Of a DNA stretch of 64,000 bases, positions 9,401-19,707 are shown in pieces. The stretch comes from Streptomyces armeniacus (GTDB lineage Bacteria; Actinomycetota; Actinomycetes; Streptomycetales; Streptomycetaceae), in assembly GCF_003355155.1 (NCBI RefSeq), contig NZ_CP031320.1:1288369-1352368 (forward strand). Direction: 5' to 3'. Positions within the stretch are counted from its first letter, which is position 1. Each line of letters opens with the position of its first letter. Under the pieces are notes generated by a model. It was given only the letters and a program-made list of their open reading frames with translations, had not been told where the DNA came from and did no database searches. A program made the translations under genes and the position numbers.

Positions 9401-9975
9401 TCCAGCGCGCGCCGGGCGCCCAGCACCGCGGCCTTGGTCTGCAGCAGGTCCTGGGTGGTCTCCACCAGGAGGGCGTCGGCGCCGCCGGCGATCATGCCCT
9501 CGGCGTTCTGCTGGTACGCGTCCCGCAGCGTGACGTACGGCGCGTGCCCCAGTGTGGGCAGCTTCGTGCCGGGGCCCATGGAGCCCAGCACCCAGCGCAT
9601 GCGGCCGTCGCCCGCGGCGAACTCGTCGGCGACCTCGCGGGCGACGCGTACACCCGCCTCGGACAGTTCGAAGACTCGCTCGGGGATGTCGTATTCGGCC
9701 AGCGCGGCGAAGTTGGCGCCGAAGGTGTTGGTCTCCACGCAGTCGACGCCGACCTCGAAGTACCGGCGGTGGACCGAGGCGACGATGTCGGGACGGGTCA
9801 CGTTGAGGATCTCGTTGCAGCCCTCGAGCTGCTGGAAGTCCTCCATCGTCGGGTCCTGCTCCTGAAGCATCGTGCCCATCGCTCCGTCCGCGACGACGAC
9901 GCGCGAGGCCAAGGCCTCACGCAGTGCGTCTGCACGCGGGTTCCGGGCGGAGGACGGGGTGCTGCTCGAGGCCAT
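6463..9975 (-). CDS. metH: Cobalamin-dependent methionine synthase
   Basis: 1170 residues, full length for MetH. It transfers the methyl group of 5-methyltetrahydrofolate to homocysteine through cob(I)alamin. Domains in order: homocysteine S-methyltransferase with GAMGTMLQ near the start and the zinc cysteines LNC and GGCCGTT (about residues 240-310); pterin-binding domain beginning GERTNANGSKKF (about 350-620); B12-binding domain with GDVHDIGKN, whose His is the lower axial ligand of cobalamin (about residue 755); and the C-terminal SAM-activation domain ending with GYGACPNLEDR and HHPEAKYF. Start supported by GGGAG 8 bases upstream. From memory this is SCO1657 in S. coelicolor and lies beside gylR there too. 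Transcribed divergently from gylR across 216 bases that include a GylR-type operator. Confidence 0.97.
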   Translation of the reverse strand: MASSSTPSSARNPRADALREALASRVVVADGAMGTMLQEQDPTMEDFQQLEGCNEILNVTRPDIVASVHRRYFEVGVDCVETNTFGANFAALAEYDIPERVFELSEAGVRVAREVADEFAAGDGRMRWVLGSMGPGTKLPTLGHAPYVTLRDAYQQNAEGMIAGGADALLVETTQDLLQTKAAVLGARRALEATGSNLPVLCSVTVETTGTMLLGSEIGAALTALEPLGIDMIGLNCATGPAEMSEHLRHLAQHATVPISCMPNAGLPVLGKDGAHYPLTAEELADAQDGFVNDYGLSLVGGCCGTTPEHLRQLVERMNGRVPAERSPQPEPGAASLYQAVPFRQDASYLAIGERTNANGSKKFRTAMLEGRWDDCVEMARDQIREGAHLLDLCVDYVGRDGAADMAELAGRFATASTLPLVLDSTELPVLQAGLERLGGRAVINSVNYEDGDGPESRFAKVTALAAEHGAALMALTIDEEGQARTVEHKVAIAERLIEDLTGNWGIRESDILIDCLTFTICTGQEESRKDGVATIEAIRELKRRHPDVQTTLGLSNISFGLNPAARVVLNSVFLDECVKAGLDSAIVHASKIVPIARLEEEQVQTAMDLIYDRRAEGYDPLQRLLELFEGVDSKSMNASRAEELAALPLDERLQRRIIDGERNGLEADLEEALTTRPALDIVNDTLLAGMKVVGELFGSGQMQLPFVLQSAEVMKTAVAHLEPHMEKTDDEGKGTIVLATVRGDVHDIGKNLVDIILSNNGYTVVNLGIKQPVTAILEAAEEHKADVIGMSGLLVKSTVIMKENLEELNARKMASDFPVILGGAALTRAYVEQDLHEIYEGEVRYARDAFEGLRLMDALIGVKRGVPGAKLPELKQRRVPKRETPVEEPEVNDGSVRSDVATDNPVPAPPFWGTRVVKGIQLADYASWLDEGALFKGQWGLKEARTGGGPSYEELVETEGRPRLRGWLDRLQRENLLEAAVVHGYFPCHSKGDDLILLNEDGSERTRFTFPRQRRGRRLCLADFFRPEESGETDVVGLQVVTVGSKIGETTAELFAGDAYRDYLELHGLSVQLAEALAEYWHARVRDELGFSGQDPAEITDMFDLKYRGARFSLGYGACPNLEDRAKIAELLQPERIGVELSEEFQLHPEQSTDAIIIHHPEAKYFNAR

Positions 9976-10143
9976 GGAAATGCTCCCTGGGGTGCGACGG
10001 CTGTCGGCTGTGCGCGATCCAGCGGGGACGGCGCATCAGCCCAGCGTATCGGCCCGGGGCAAGAGCGGCCGGAGAAGTTCCACGGTATGGACCGGCGAGG
10101 GGCTCGATCCCCACTTTCACCGGGTCGGCATGAAGCGATACCG

Positions 10144-10158
10144 TTCGACATTGTCGAA
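10144..10158. promoter_or_regulatory. GylR-type operator upstream of gylR
   Basis: TTCGACATTGTCGAA, a perfect 15-base palindrome (odd centre), 34 bases before the gylR start codon. Fourteen of 15 bases recur at 11049-11063 before glpF. The pairing of both copies with gylR and its operon marks them as GylR binding sites and suggests autoregulation. Confidence 0.8.
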
Positions 10159-10191
10159 TGCTGAACACTTAGCAGGGCGCGGAGGTTTCTG

Positions 10192-10959
10192 ATGGCCCGG
10201 ACCATCCAGTCGCTGGAGCGTGCGGCGGCGGTGCTGCGGCTCTTGGCGGGTGGGGAGAGACGGCTGGGCCTGTCCGAGGTGGCCTCGGCACTCGGCCTCG
10301 CGAAGGGCACCACGCACGGGCTGATCCGCACGCTCCAGCAGGAGGGTTTCGTCGAGCAGGACGGGACCACGGGCAAGTACACGCTGGGCGCCGAGCTGCT
10401 CCGGCTCGGCAACAGCTATCTGGACGTGCACGAGCTGCGCGCCCGCGCCCTGGTGTGGACGGACGACCTGGCGCGGTCCAGCGGCGAGAGCGTGTATCTG
10501 GGCGTGCTGCACCAGCAGGGCGTGCTGATCGTGCACCACGTCTTCCGGCCGGACGACAGCCGCCAGGTGCTCGAGGTCGGCGCGATGCAGCCGCTGCACA
10601 GCACGGCGCTGGGCAAGGTGCTGTCGGCGTACGACCCGGTGGCGCACAGCGAGGCGGCGGACGGCGCGCGCAAGGCGTTCACGGAGCACACCAGGACGGG
10701 CCTAGAGGAGTTCGAGGAGCTGCTGGACCTGGCCCGGGCGCGCGGCTGGGCGTCCGACATCGAGGAGACCTGGGAGGGTCTCGCCTCGGTCGCGGCACCG
10801 ATCCACGACCGGCGCCGGATGCCGGTGGGCGCGGTCGGGATCACGGGCGCGGTGGAGCGCGTCTGCGCGGGCGAGGACGGGATCAGGGCGCAGATAGTGG
10901 CCGCCGTACGGGACTGCGCGCGGGCCGTCTCCCGGGATCTTGGATCTGGACGTTTTTAG
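10192..10959 (+). CDS. gylR: Glycerol operon regulator, IclR family
   Basis: 255 residues. N-terminal winged helix (MARTIQSLERAAAVLRLL, then LGLSEVASALGLAKGTTHGLIRTLQQEGF) and a C-terminal IclR ligand-binding domain (about 80-250) with HSTALGKVLSAY and the ASDIEETWEG segment. GylR represses the glycerol catabolic genes in S. coelicolor until glycerol 3-phosphate builds up. Context confirms the identity: glpF, glpK and glpD follow in the same direction. GGAGG ribosome site 7 bases upstream of ATG. The palindrome at 10144-10158 lies in its promoter. Confidence 0.95.
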   Translation: MARTIQSLERAAAVLRLLAGGERRLGLSEVASALGLAKGTTHGLIRTLQQEGFVEQDGTTGKYTLGAELLRLGNSYLDVHELRARALVWTDDLARSSGESVYLGVLHQQGVLIVHHVFRPDDSRQVLEVGAMQPLHSTALGKVLSAYDPVAHSEAADGARKAFTEHTRTGLEEFEELLDLARARGWASDIEETWEGLASVAAPIHDRRRMPVGAVGITGAVERVCAGEDGIRAQIVAAVRDCARAVSRDLGSGRF

Positions 10960-11038
10960 TCGAATCGGGCAATATGCACAAGTCTCAGAAGTGCAGCGTC
11001 ACATCCTCTTGACGGGGCGGACCCCACGGAGAAAACTG

Positions 11039-11073
11039 CCGTCCGGCGGTCGACATTGTCGAACACCGGACGG
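11039..11073. promoter_or_regulatory. Extended 35-bp GylR-type operator upstream of glpF
   Basis: The core GTCGACATTGTCGAA (11049-11063) is flanked by CCGTCCGG and CCGGACGG arms, so the whole 35 bases form one near-perfect inverted repeat with only two mismatched pairs around an odd centre. It lies 46 bases before the glpF start. Core matches the gylR operator at 14 of 15 bases. Confidence 0.8.
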
Positions 11074-11118
11074 GAACCGATCCGCCTTCCCTCTGGACGA
11101 AGGACAAAGGAGTCGCGG

Positions 11119-11913
11119 GTGTCCAGCTCCGACATCTTCATCGGCGAGTTCATCGGCACGGCAGTGCTGATCCTCCTCGGCGGCGGCGTATGCGCCGCCG
11201 TCACTTTCAAGCGATCCAAGGCGTACCAGGCCGGCTGGGTCGCCATCGCCTTCGGCTGGGGCATGGCCGTGCTCACCGGGGCGTACATATCCGCCGGTGT
11301 CTCCGGGGCGCACCTCAACCCCGCGGTCACCATCGGCCTCGCGGTCGAGGGCGGCGCGGAGTGGGGCGACGTACCGCTCTACATCGTGTCGCAGATGGCC
11401 GGCGCGATGCTCGGCGCGACCCTGGTCTGGGCCGTCTACTACGGGCAGTTCCACGCCCACCTCAACGACCGCGAGATCGTCGGCGGTCCCGGCGCGCAGG
11501 ACACGGCCGTGGCCGACCGCAAGGAAGCCGCCGGCCCCGGCCCGGTCCTCGGCATCTTCTCGACGGCGCCAGAGATCCGTAACTCGGCGCAGAACATCAC
11601 CACCGAGATCGTCGCCACCGCGGTGCTGGTGCTCGCCATCCTCACCCAGGGCCTCAACAACGACGGCAAGGGCCTCGGCCCGCTCGGCGTCCTGATCACC
11701 GCGTTCGTCGTGGTCTCCATCGGCCTGTCGCTCGGCGGCCCCACCGGCTACGCCATCAACCCCGCCCGCGACCTCGGCCCCCGCACCGTGCACGCGCTGC
11801 TGCCGCTGCCGAACAAGGGCAGCTCCGACTGGGCCTACGCGTGGGTCCCGGTCGCCGGACCGCTGATCGGGGGTGCGCTGGCCGGAGGCATCTACAACAT
11901 CGCGTTCGCCTGA
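11119..11913 (+). CDS. glpF: Glycerol uptake facilitator (MIP/aquaglyceroporin)
   Basis: 264 residues, six membrane segments. Both half-helix pore motifs are visible: [11 protein letters not shown] (first NPA) and [12 protein letters not shown] (second NPA followed by the Arg and Asp typical of glycerol channels rather than strict water channels). The GTG at 11119 is chosen because AAAGGAG lies 6 bases before it; an upstream ATG at 11056 would put 21 non-conserved residues ahead of the first membrane helix. First gene of the glpFKD transcription unit, 160 bases after gylR, with the strongest operator in its promoter. A loop insertion near residues 130-155 (about 25 residues between helices 3 and 4) is common in actinobacterial members. 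Confidence 0.95.
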   Translation: MSSSDIFIGEFIGTAVLILLGGGVCAAVTFKRSKAYQAGWVAIAFGWGMAVLTGAYISAGVSGAHLNPAVTIGLAVEGGAEWGDVPLYIVSQMAGAMLGATLVWAVYYGQFHAHLNDREIVGGPGAQDTAVADRKEAAGPGPVLGIFSTAPEIRNSAQNITTEIVATAVLVLAILTQGLNNDGKGLGPLGVLITAFVVVSIGLSLGGPTGYAINPARDLGPRTVHALLPLPNKGSSDWAYAWVPVAGPLIGGALAGGIYNIAFA

Positions 11914-12027
11914 GCCGTCCCGCGTACGGCAGCCCCGTACGCGGACCCGCGCGACCCCCCTCGCGCCGCCTCGCAGTCCCCGACCGCGACCCCCACGCCG
12001 ACCCAACGACGCATCGGAGCAACCCAC

Positions 12028-13551
<1,524 letters not shown>

Positions 13552-13556
13552 TCAGC

Positions 13557-15176
13557 ATGAGCACCCTGCAGAGCGTCCCGGCCCTCGGGACGCACCCGAC
13601 TGCCGGAGCCCGTCCGGACCGCGCCGAGACCAGGGAACGGCTCGCACACGCGACGTACGACCTGCTGGTGATCGGTGGCGGCATCCTGGGCACCTCGGTC
13701 GCCTGGCATGCGGCGCAGTCGGGTCTGCGGGTGGCGATGGTGGACGCCGGCGACTTCGCCGGCGCCACCTCGTCCGCCTCGTCCAAACTCGTGCACGGCG
13801 GCCTGCGTTACCTGCAGACCGGCGCGGTCAAGCTGGTGGCGGAGAACCACCACGAGCGGCGGATTCTCGCCAAGGACGTGGCACCGCACCTGGTGAACCC
13901 GCTGCCGTTCTACGTGCCCGTCTACAAGGGCGCCCCGCACGGCGCCGCCAAGCTGGGCGCGGGCGTGTTCGCCTACTCCGCGCTGTCCGGCTTCGGCGAC
14001 GGCGTCGGCCGGATCATCTCCCGGTCGAAGGCCGCGGCCGAGAACCCCGGGCTGCGTACGGAGAACCTCAAAGCCGTCGCCGTCTTCGGCGACCACCAGA
14101 TGAACGACTCCCGGATGGCCGTCATGACGGTGCGCGCCGCCGTCGACTCGGGCGCCGTGGTGCTCAACCACGCCGAGGTCACCGGGCTGCGCTTCACCGG
14201 CACCCGGGTCACCGGAGCGGAACTGCGGGACCGGCTGGACGGCAGCGAGTTCGGCGTGGACGCGCGGCTCGTGCTGAACGCGACCGGCCCCTGGGTGGAC
14301 CGGCTGCGCACGATGGAGCACGCCTCCGCGGCACCCAGCATCCGGCTGTCCAAGGGCGCGCACCTGGTGCTCAAGCGGAACGCCCCGTGGGGTGCCGCGA
14401 TGGCGACCCCCGTGGACAAGTACCGCATCACCTTCGCCCTGCCCTGGGAGGACCAGCTGCTGCTGGGCACCACGGACGAGGCGTACGAGGGCGACCCCGC
14501 GGACGTACGCGCGACCGAGGCGGACATCGAGCAGATCCTGGCCGAGGCGTCCGTCTCCGTACGCGACGAGCAGCTGTCCCGGGACCTGATGACGTACGCC
14601 TTCGCGGGCCTGCGCGTCCTGCCCGGCGGCCCCGGCGACACCGAGTCGGCCAAGCGCGAGACGGTCGTCTCCGAGGGCCGCGGCGGCATGCTGTCGGTCG
14701 CCGGCGGCAAGTGGACGACGTACCGCCACATCGGCCGTACGGTCATGAACAAGCTCGCCGCCCTGCCCGGCGTCGGCACGTCCGGCGACGACGGCGGGCC
14801 CGTGCCGGTCAAGGCGCTGGTACGCCGTACGCCACTGCCCGGGATCTCCAACCCGAACGCGGTGGCGCACCGGCTGCTCGTGGACCGCGAGCCGGGCGTA
14901 CGGATGGACCCGGCGACGGCACGCCAACTGGCCACCCACTACGGCTCGCTGGCCTTCGAGATCGCCCGGCTGGCGAACGAGGACCCGGCGCTCGGCGAGC
15001 GCATCCACCCGGACGGGCCGGAGATCTGGGCCCAGGTCGCCTACGCCCGCGACCACGAGTGGGCCGAGACGCCCGAGGACGTGCTGCGCCGCCGTACGAC
15101 CCTGACCGTGCGCGGGCTGGACACGGAGGACGTACGCGCCCGGGTGGCCGGGATGCTCGCGGAGCGGGACGGCTGA
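13557..15176 (+). CDS. glpD: Aerobic glycerol-3-phosphate dehydrogenase (FAD)
   Basis: 539 residues. Oxidises glycerol 3-phosphate to dihydroxyacetone phosphate at the membrane, passing electrons to the quinone pool. FAD-binding dinucleotide fold VIGGGILGTSVAW near residue 38, then the family motif SSKLVHGGLRYLQ, and the C-terminal dinucleotide-return motif SVAGGKWTTYRHIG; the alpha-helical C-terminal DAO_C domain covers the last 120 residues. ATG lies 5 bases after the glpK stop, within the same operon. The first 35 residues are a non-conserved tail before the FAD fold. Confidence 0.95.
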   Translation: MSTLQSVPALGTHPTAGARPDRAETRERLAHATYDLLVIGGGILGTSVAWHAAQSGLRVAMVDAGDFAGATSSASSKLVHGGLRYLQTGAVKLVAENHHERRILAKDVAPHLVNPLPFYVPVYKGAPHGAAKLGAGVFAYSALSGFGDGVGRIISRSKAAAENPGLRTENLKAVAVFGDHQMNDSRMAVMTVRAAVDSGAVVLNHAEVTGLRFTGTRVTGAELRDRLDGSEFGVDARLVLNATGPWVDRLRTMEHASAAPSIRLSKGAHLVLKRNAPWGAAMATPVDKYRITFALPWEDQLLLGTTDEAYEGDPADVRATEADIEQILAEASVSVRDEQLSRDLMTYAFAGLRVLPGGPGDTESAKRETVVSEGRGGMLSVAGGKWTTYRHIGRTVMNKLAALPGVGTSGDDGGPVPVKALVRRTPLPGISNPNAVAHRLLVDREPGVRMDPATARQLATHYGSLAFEIARLANEDPALGERIHPDGPEIWAQVAYARDHEWAETPEDVLRRRTTLTVRGLDTEDVRARVAGMLAERDG

Positions 15177-15468
15177 TTCCCGTGTGACGGCTGAATCCGT
15201 TGTCTTACGCCGTTCCCCGTGTGACGGTCCGTTCCCCGTGTGGCGGACCGGCCCGCCGCGCGGGGAACGGCCGCGTGTGCGGCCCCGGGCACCGGCGGTG
15301 GCCGGCGGAACGCTCCGCTCCGGCCGCCGGAACCATCTCTACCTGCTGGACCGGCCGTGCGAGGGCTGCGGCGCGGGCCCCGTCACGCCTTAGGCTGGGC
15401 TCGCACGGAAATGGAACGGCAGCCGGTACGGAGCGAGGCGCTCCGCTCCGGCCGGAAGGAGGCGCTGG

Positions 15469-16644
15469 GTGATCGAGCTCGAGGGGGTTCCCGAGCTGGT
15501 CGACCCGGTCATGGTGGCCGCGTTCGAAGGCTGGAACGACGCCGGCGACGCCGCCTCCACCGCGGTCGGGCATCTGGAGCGGGAATGGAAAGGCGAGGTG
15601 TTCGCGGCGCTCGACGCCGAGGACTACTACGACTTCCAGGTCAACCGTCCCCACATGTGGCTGGACGGCGGCGTGCGGAAGATCACGTGGCCGACGACGC
15701 GGCTCTCGGTGGTCCGGATCGACGACTCCGACGGCAAGGGCAGACCGCGCGACCTGGTGCTCGTACGCGGCATCGAGCCGAGCATGCGGTGGCGCTCGTT
15801 CTGCAACGAAGTGCTGGGCTTCGCCCATGAGTTGGGCGTCGAACTGGTCGTCGTGATGGGAGCGCTGCTCGGCGACACGCCGCACACCCGCCCGGTACCG
15901 GTCACCGGCATGACCTCCGACCCGGACCTGGCGCGCTCGATGAGCCTGGAGGAGTCCCGCTACGAGGGGCCCACCGGCATCGTCGGGATCCTGCAGGAGG
16001 CGTGCACGCACGCGGGCGTACCGGCGGTGAGCCTGTGGGCCTCCGTACCGCACTACGTCTCGCAGCCGCCGAACCCGAAGGCCACGCTCGCGCTGCTGAA
16101 CCGGCTGGAGGACCTGATCGAGCTGCGGATCCCGCTCGGCGAGCTGCCGGAGGACGCGCGTGCCTGGCAGCTGGGCGTGGACCAGCTGGCGGCCGAGGAC
16201 AGCGAGGTCGCGGAGTACGTCCAGTCGCTGGAGGAGGCGCGGGACACGGCGGAGCTGCCGGAGGCGTCGGGCGAGGCGATCGCCAAGGAGTTCGAGCGGT
16301 ATTTGCGCCGCCGCGACGGCGGGACCGGCACCGGGCACGCGACGGAGAGCGGGGAGAGCGGCTCGCCGTATCTGCGCGATCCGGGCCCCGGCTCCGGCAG
16401 GTCGCGGCCCGCACGGCCGCAGGCCGGGGAGGACGCCGGGACGGCGGACGGCGGCGGAAGTGAGAGCGGAAGCGGAAGCGACGGCGGGGACGCCGGGGCG
16501 CCGGAGTCGTCCGGGTCCGCCGAGTCCGCGTCCGCCGAATCCGGGGCCGCCGAGTCCGGGTCCGCCGAGTCCGCCGAACGGCCGGAGGCTTCCGGACCGT
16601 CCGAGTCAGCCGACGGCCAGGAGGACACCGGCGACAACGGCTGA
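15469..16644 (+). CDS. PAC2-family protein
   Basis: 391 residues; GTG start with GGAAGGAGG 6 bases upstream. The PAC2 (proteasome assembly chaperone 2-like) fold occupies about residues 1-280: VAAFEGWNDAGDAAS at the front, YYDFQVNRP, and the VVMGALLGDTPHTRPV segment. After about residue 285 the protein becomes a disordered tail with Ser-Ala-Glu-Ser-Gly repeats encoded by tandem copies of a TCCGCCGAG-like unit (about 16510-16600). Actinobacterial PAC2 proteins occur beside proteasome and mycothiol genes, but their molecular role is not settled. Precedes and converges with mshC, as in other streptomycetes. Confidence 0.9.
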   Translation: MIELEGVPELVDPVMVAAFEGWNDAGDAASTAVGHLEREWKGEVFAALDAEDYYDFQVNRPHMWLDGGVRKITWPTTRLSVVRIDDSDGKGRPRDLVLVRGIEPSMRWRSFCNEVLGFAHELGVELVVVMGALLGDTPHTRPVPVTGMTSDPDLARSMSLEESRYEGPTGIVGILQEACTHAGVPAVSLWASVPHYVSQPPNPKATLALLNRLEDLIELRIPLGELPEDARAWQLGVDQLAAEDSEVAEYVQSLEEARDTAELPEASGEAIAKEFERYLRRRDGGTGTGHATESGESGSPYLRDPGPGSGRSRPARPQAGEDAGTADGGGSESGSGSDGGDAGAPESSGSAESASAESGAAESGSAESAERPEASGPSESADGQEDTGDNG

Positions 16645-16657
16645 GCCCCACGCGTGA

Positions 16658-16696
16658 CGGGCGGGCCGTGGCTGACCGCAGCCACGGGCCCGCCCG
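16658..16696. terminator. Bidirectional hairpin between PAC2 gene and mshC
   Basis: A 16-base GC-rich arm pairs with 16680-16696 across a 6-base loop with one bulged base, followed by TTTC on the plus strand. It lies between convergent stop codons. Confidence 0.7.
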
Positions 16697-16718
16697 TTTC
16701 AGCGGTTCGGCGGCCGGT

Positions 16719-17948
16719 TCAGAGCGCCACGCCCAGCAGCGCGTCCACCGCCCGCGACACCAGCCCGGGCGCGCCCTCGTCCGTACCGCCGTGCTCCTCC
16801 TGGACGGCGGCCCAGCGGTCCACCGCCGCGAGCGCCGCCGGCGCGTCCAGGTCGTCGGCGAGCGCGGCGCGGATCTCCTCCACGAGCGCGTCGGCGGGCG
16901 GCCCGTCGGGCCGCGACACGGCGGAGCGCCAGCGGGCGAGCCGGGCGGTGGCGGCGTCCAGCACCGCGTCCGTGTACTCCCAGTCGGCGCGGTAGTGGTG
17001 CGCGAGCAGCATGAGCCGGATGACGGCCGGGTCGGTGCCGTCGCCGCGCAGCTTGGAGACGAAGAGCAGGTTGCCCTTCGACTTCGACATCTTCTCGCCG
17101 TCCAGCCCGACCATCCCGGCGTGCACGTACGTACGCGCGAACGGGTACTCGCCGGTGAGCGCCTGCGCGTGCGAGGCGCCCATCTCGTGGTGCGGGAACG
17201 CCAGGTCGGAGCCGCCGCCCTGGACGTCGAAGCCCATCCCGAGGTGCTCCAGCGCGATGGCGACGCACTCGATGTGCCAGCCGGGCCGGCCCCGGCCGAG
17301 CGTGCCGCCGTCCCAGCTGGGCTCGCCCTCGCGGGCCGCCGACCACAGCAGCGGGTCGAGCGGGCTCTTCTTGCCGGGGCGCTCGGGGTCGCCGCCGCGC
17401 TCGGCGGACAGCAGCCGCATCGCCTCGGCGTCCAGGCCGGAAACGGAACCGAAGTGCGGGTCGGACTCGACGGAGAAGTACGTGTCGCCCTCGAGCTCGT
17501 ACGCGGCGCCCATGTCCCGGAGCCGCTCGACGAGCGGCACGATGCCCGGTATGGACTCCACCGCGCCGATGTACCGCTCCGGGGGGAGCATCCGAAGGGC
17601 CGTCATGTCCTCGCGGAACAGGGCGGTTTCGCGCTCCGCCAGGGCCTGCCAGTCCTCACCGGTCTCGACGGCCCGCTCGAGGAGTGGATCATCGACATCG
17701 GTGACGTTCTGGATATAGAGAACCTGCCGCTTGGTGTCCAGCCACACGCGCTGTACGAGGTCGAACGCGTTGTACGTCGCCGCGTGCCCCAGGTGGGTGG
17801 CGTCGTACGGCGTGATGCCACAGACGTAGATACGGGCGACGGGACCCGGTGTGAGGGTCACCCGCCCTCCGGTCGCGGTGTCGTGAATCCTGAGGTCGCG
17901 GCCTTGACCAGGCAGAGCGGGGACCTCGGAAGCGGGCCAGGCATACAT
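16719..17948 (-). CDS. mshC: Cysteine:1D-myo-inosityl glucosamine ligase (mycothiol biosynthesis)
   Basis: 409 residues, standard MshC length and N-terminus ([19 protein letters not shown]). It joins cysteine to GlcN-Ins using ATP, the third committed step in mycothiol biosynthesis, and is related to cysteinyl-tRNA synthetase. Zinc site Cys43 (YVCGITPYD), ATP-binding HIGH-type motif [12 protein letters not shown], the WHIEC zinc segment near residue 230, [10 protein letters not shown], and the KMSKS loop EKMSKSKGN. It lacks the anticodon-binding part of true CysRS, which separates the two. From memory this is SCO1663. The ribosome site is weak, but the conserved first residues fix the start. 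Confidence 0.96.
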   Translation of the reverse strand: MYAWPASEVPALPGQGRDLRIHDTATGGRVTLTPGPVARIYVCGITPYDATHLGHAATYNAFDLVQRVWLDTKRQVLYIQNVTDVDDPLLERAVETGEDWQALAERETALFREDMTALRMLPPERYIGAVESIPGIVPLVERLRDMGAAYELEGDTYFSVESDPHFGSVSGLDAEAMRLLSAERGGDPERPGKKSPLDPLLWSAAREGEPSWDGGTLGRGRPGWHIECVAIALEHLGMGFDVQGGGSDLAFPHHEMGASHAQALTGEYPFARTYVHAGMVGLDGEKMSKSKGNLLFVSKLRGDGTDPAVIRLMLLAHHYRADWEYTDAVLDAATARLARWRSAVSRPDGPPADALVEEIRAALADDLDAPAALAAVDRWAAVQEEHGGTDEGAPGLVSRAVDALLGVAL

Positions 17949-18117
17949 GCCTTGAGCGTAACCGGCGTCCCCTCGTACGTACGAGCGGGGAGCCGCCCCG
18001 CCTGCGGGGATTGGCCGATTGCCCGGTCTTGACGGATTCGCGCGCGCGTGCGGCGGCACCCGCCCGTACGGCGGCGGGCACGCCCGTACGGCGCGCAGAG
18101 GCGTACGGACGTACGGG

Positions 18118-19056
18118 CTACACCGGCGGCCAGGGAATCGCCGGCCACTCGCCGCTGGGTATCGGGTGCCGCCCGGAGGCCAGCAGCGCATCGGTGCGCT
18201 TCCGTACGGCGTCCAGCTCGGCACCCGTGATCAGTTCGGCCAGCCGGGTGGCGAGTGCGGCGCCCTCGGCGAGCGACGCGGAGAGGCCGCGCAACACCTC
18301 CACCGCCTCGGCCGGCAGCGGCTCCCCCGCCCAGCCCCACAGGAGGGTGCGGAGCCGCTCCTCGGCGTGGAAGGTGACGCCGTGGTCGATCGCGTACAGG
18401 CGCTCGCCGGCCGTCAGCAGATGGCCGCCCTTGCGGTCGCCGTTGTTGAGCACCGCGTCGAGGACGGCGAGCCGCCGCAGGCGGTCGTCGTCGGCGTGCA
18501 CGAGCAGCGCCGTACGGCCGCCGCCGACTTCCGCGAAGCCGATCGCCTTCCAGCCGGGACCGGGCTCCTCGCCGTCGACAAGCGCGAGCAGCTGCCCGCC
18601 GGACTCGTCCGGGGCGTCCTCCTCGGGGCCACCGTCGCCCTCCGGCTCCTCCCCCACAGCGGCACCGTCTTCCGCGTCCATACCGTCATCCGCGCCGTCT
18701 TCCGCGTCGTCCTCCGTCTCCGGCACCGGTCCGATCCACTGCTGGCACATGCCCTCGCCGTACGGCCCGTCCCGCAGCACTGTGGCCGGAATCAGCCCCC
18801 AGCCGGTGGCCTGCGAGACCTCGTACGCCGCCACCTCGCGCTGGGCCAGCGTCCCGTCCGGGAAGTCCCACAGGGGGCGTTCGCCGGCCACCGGCTTGTA
18901 GACGCACGGGACGGACGCCCCCGAGCGGTGCTCGATCACGCAGTGGAGCACCGCGTTGGAGGCCCCGCGGATCCGGCCGCGGACCGTCAGCGTGCCGTGC
19001 GCGAGCAGCTCCGGCGTTCGGTCCCGGTCCACGGCGTCGCTCGTCACACCCGTCAT
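18118..19056 (-). CDS. SCO1664-family protein (kinase-like fold)
   Basis: 312 residues. Starts at the ATG at 19056 that overlaps the stop of the DUF3090 gene by four bases (ATGA), indicating translational coupling. Conserved features: [32 protein letters not shown] (a possible nucleotide-binding Lys in the PI3/4-kinase-like fold), [31 protein letters not shown] (an Asn-Asp catalytic-loop-like segment) and [10 protein letters not shown] (DHG in place of DFG). The middle, about residues 110-150, is an acidic low-complexity insert. Function unknown; the PI3K-like motifs are my reading. Probably works with DUF3090 and the histidine phosphatase encoded just upstream. Confidence 0.85.
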   Translation of the reverse strand: MTGVTSDAVDRDRTPELLAHGTLTVRGRIRGASNAVLHCVIEHRSGASVPCVYKPVAGERPLWDFPDGTLAQREVAAYEVSQATGWGLIPATVLRDGPYGEGMCQQWIGPVPETEDDAEDGADDGMDAEDGAAVGEEPEGDGGPEEDAPDESGGQLLALVDGEEPGPGWKAIGFAEVGGGRTALLVHADDDRLRRLAVLDAVLNNGDRKGGHLLTAGERLYAIDHGVTFHAEERLRTLLWGWAGEPLPAEAVEVLRGLSASLAEGAALATRLAELITGAELDAVRKRTDALLASGRHPIPSGEWPAIPWPPV

Positions 19057-19643
19057 TCGCTGCGCCGGTACCCGTTCTGGCGCGGGCACACGTGACCCTC
19101 CGGGTCCAGCGGCAGGCTGCACAGGGGGCACGGCGGGCGTCCGGCGTTCACGACTTCCATGGCGCGCTTCGCGAACGAACGGGCCATGGCGCCGCTGATC
19201 CGTACGCGCAGCATCGGGGGGCCGTTCTCGTCGTCCTGCAGCAGCCGTTCCTCGGCGTCCGCGAGGTCCTCGTCGGAGTCGGCCTCGAGCTCGACCAGCG
19301 CCTGGGCCTCGACCACCATGCGCTCGCCCTCGCCGTCCCAGGCAAGGGCCATGGTGCCGACCCGGAACTCCTCCTCCACCGGCGACTCCAGCGGCGCGGT
19401 GTCCTCGATCTCGGCGGGCGCCACGGCGGGCACGGGGGCGTTGCCCCCGGAGCGGCGTACGACCTCGTCGAGGAGCTCGTCGATACGTTCCGCCAGCGCC
19501 TCCACCTGGGCCTTCTCCAGCGCGACGCTGGTGGTCCGGCCGGTCGCCGAAGCCTGCAGGAAGAAGGTGCGGCGCCCAGGCAGCCCGACCGTACCGGCCA
19601 CGAATCGGTCCGGGGGGTCGTAGAGGAACACCTGACGTGACAC
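19053..19643 (-). CDS. DUF3090-family protein
   Basis: 196 residues, GTG start (VSRQVFLYDPPDRFVAGTVGL) with GGAGAAGGAC just before it; the length and first residues match the family. The C-terminus has a rubredoxin-like zinc-knuckle pattern (CPLCSLPLDPEGHVCPRQNGY). Biochemical function is unknown. Overlaps the SCO1664-type gene by 4 bases and follows the histidine phosphatase by 64 bases, so three genes appear to form one unit. Confidence 0.9.
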   Translation of the reverse strand: MSRQVFLYDPPDRFVAGTVGLPGRRTFFLQASATGRTTSVALEKAQVEALAERIDELLDEVVRRSGGNAPVPAVAPAEIEDTAPLESPVEEEFRVGTMALAWDGEGERMVVEAQALVELEADSDEDLADAEERLLQDDENGPPMLRVRISGAMARSFAKRAMEVVNAGRPPCPLCSLPLDPEGHVCPRQNGYRRSE

Positions 19644-19707
19644 GTCCTTCTCCGTTGCGTCGACTGCTGGGCTCACAGGCACCCTACTGCGCGTGCCGAT
19701 CACCGCG

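Noticed and set aside
6493..10164. 1223-residue open frame antisense to metH
   Set aside because: Sequence is low-complexity His/Gln/Arg/Val with no domain; metH on the other strand is unmistakable.
9976..10191. Possible cobalamin or SAH riboswitch in the metH leader
   Set aside because: I looked for a B12-box-like sequence and matching stems and saw none; only the GylR-type operator stands out.
15177..15468. Repeated TTCCCCGTGTGACGG units before the PAC2 gene
   Set aside because: Three short near-copies in a GC-rich gap with no further structure; not enough to call a regulatory repeat.
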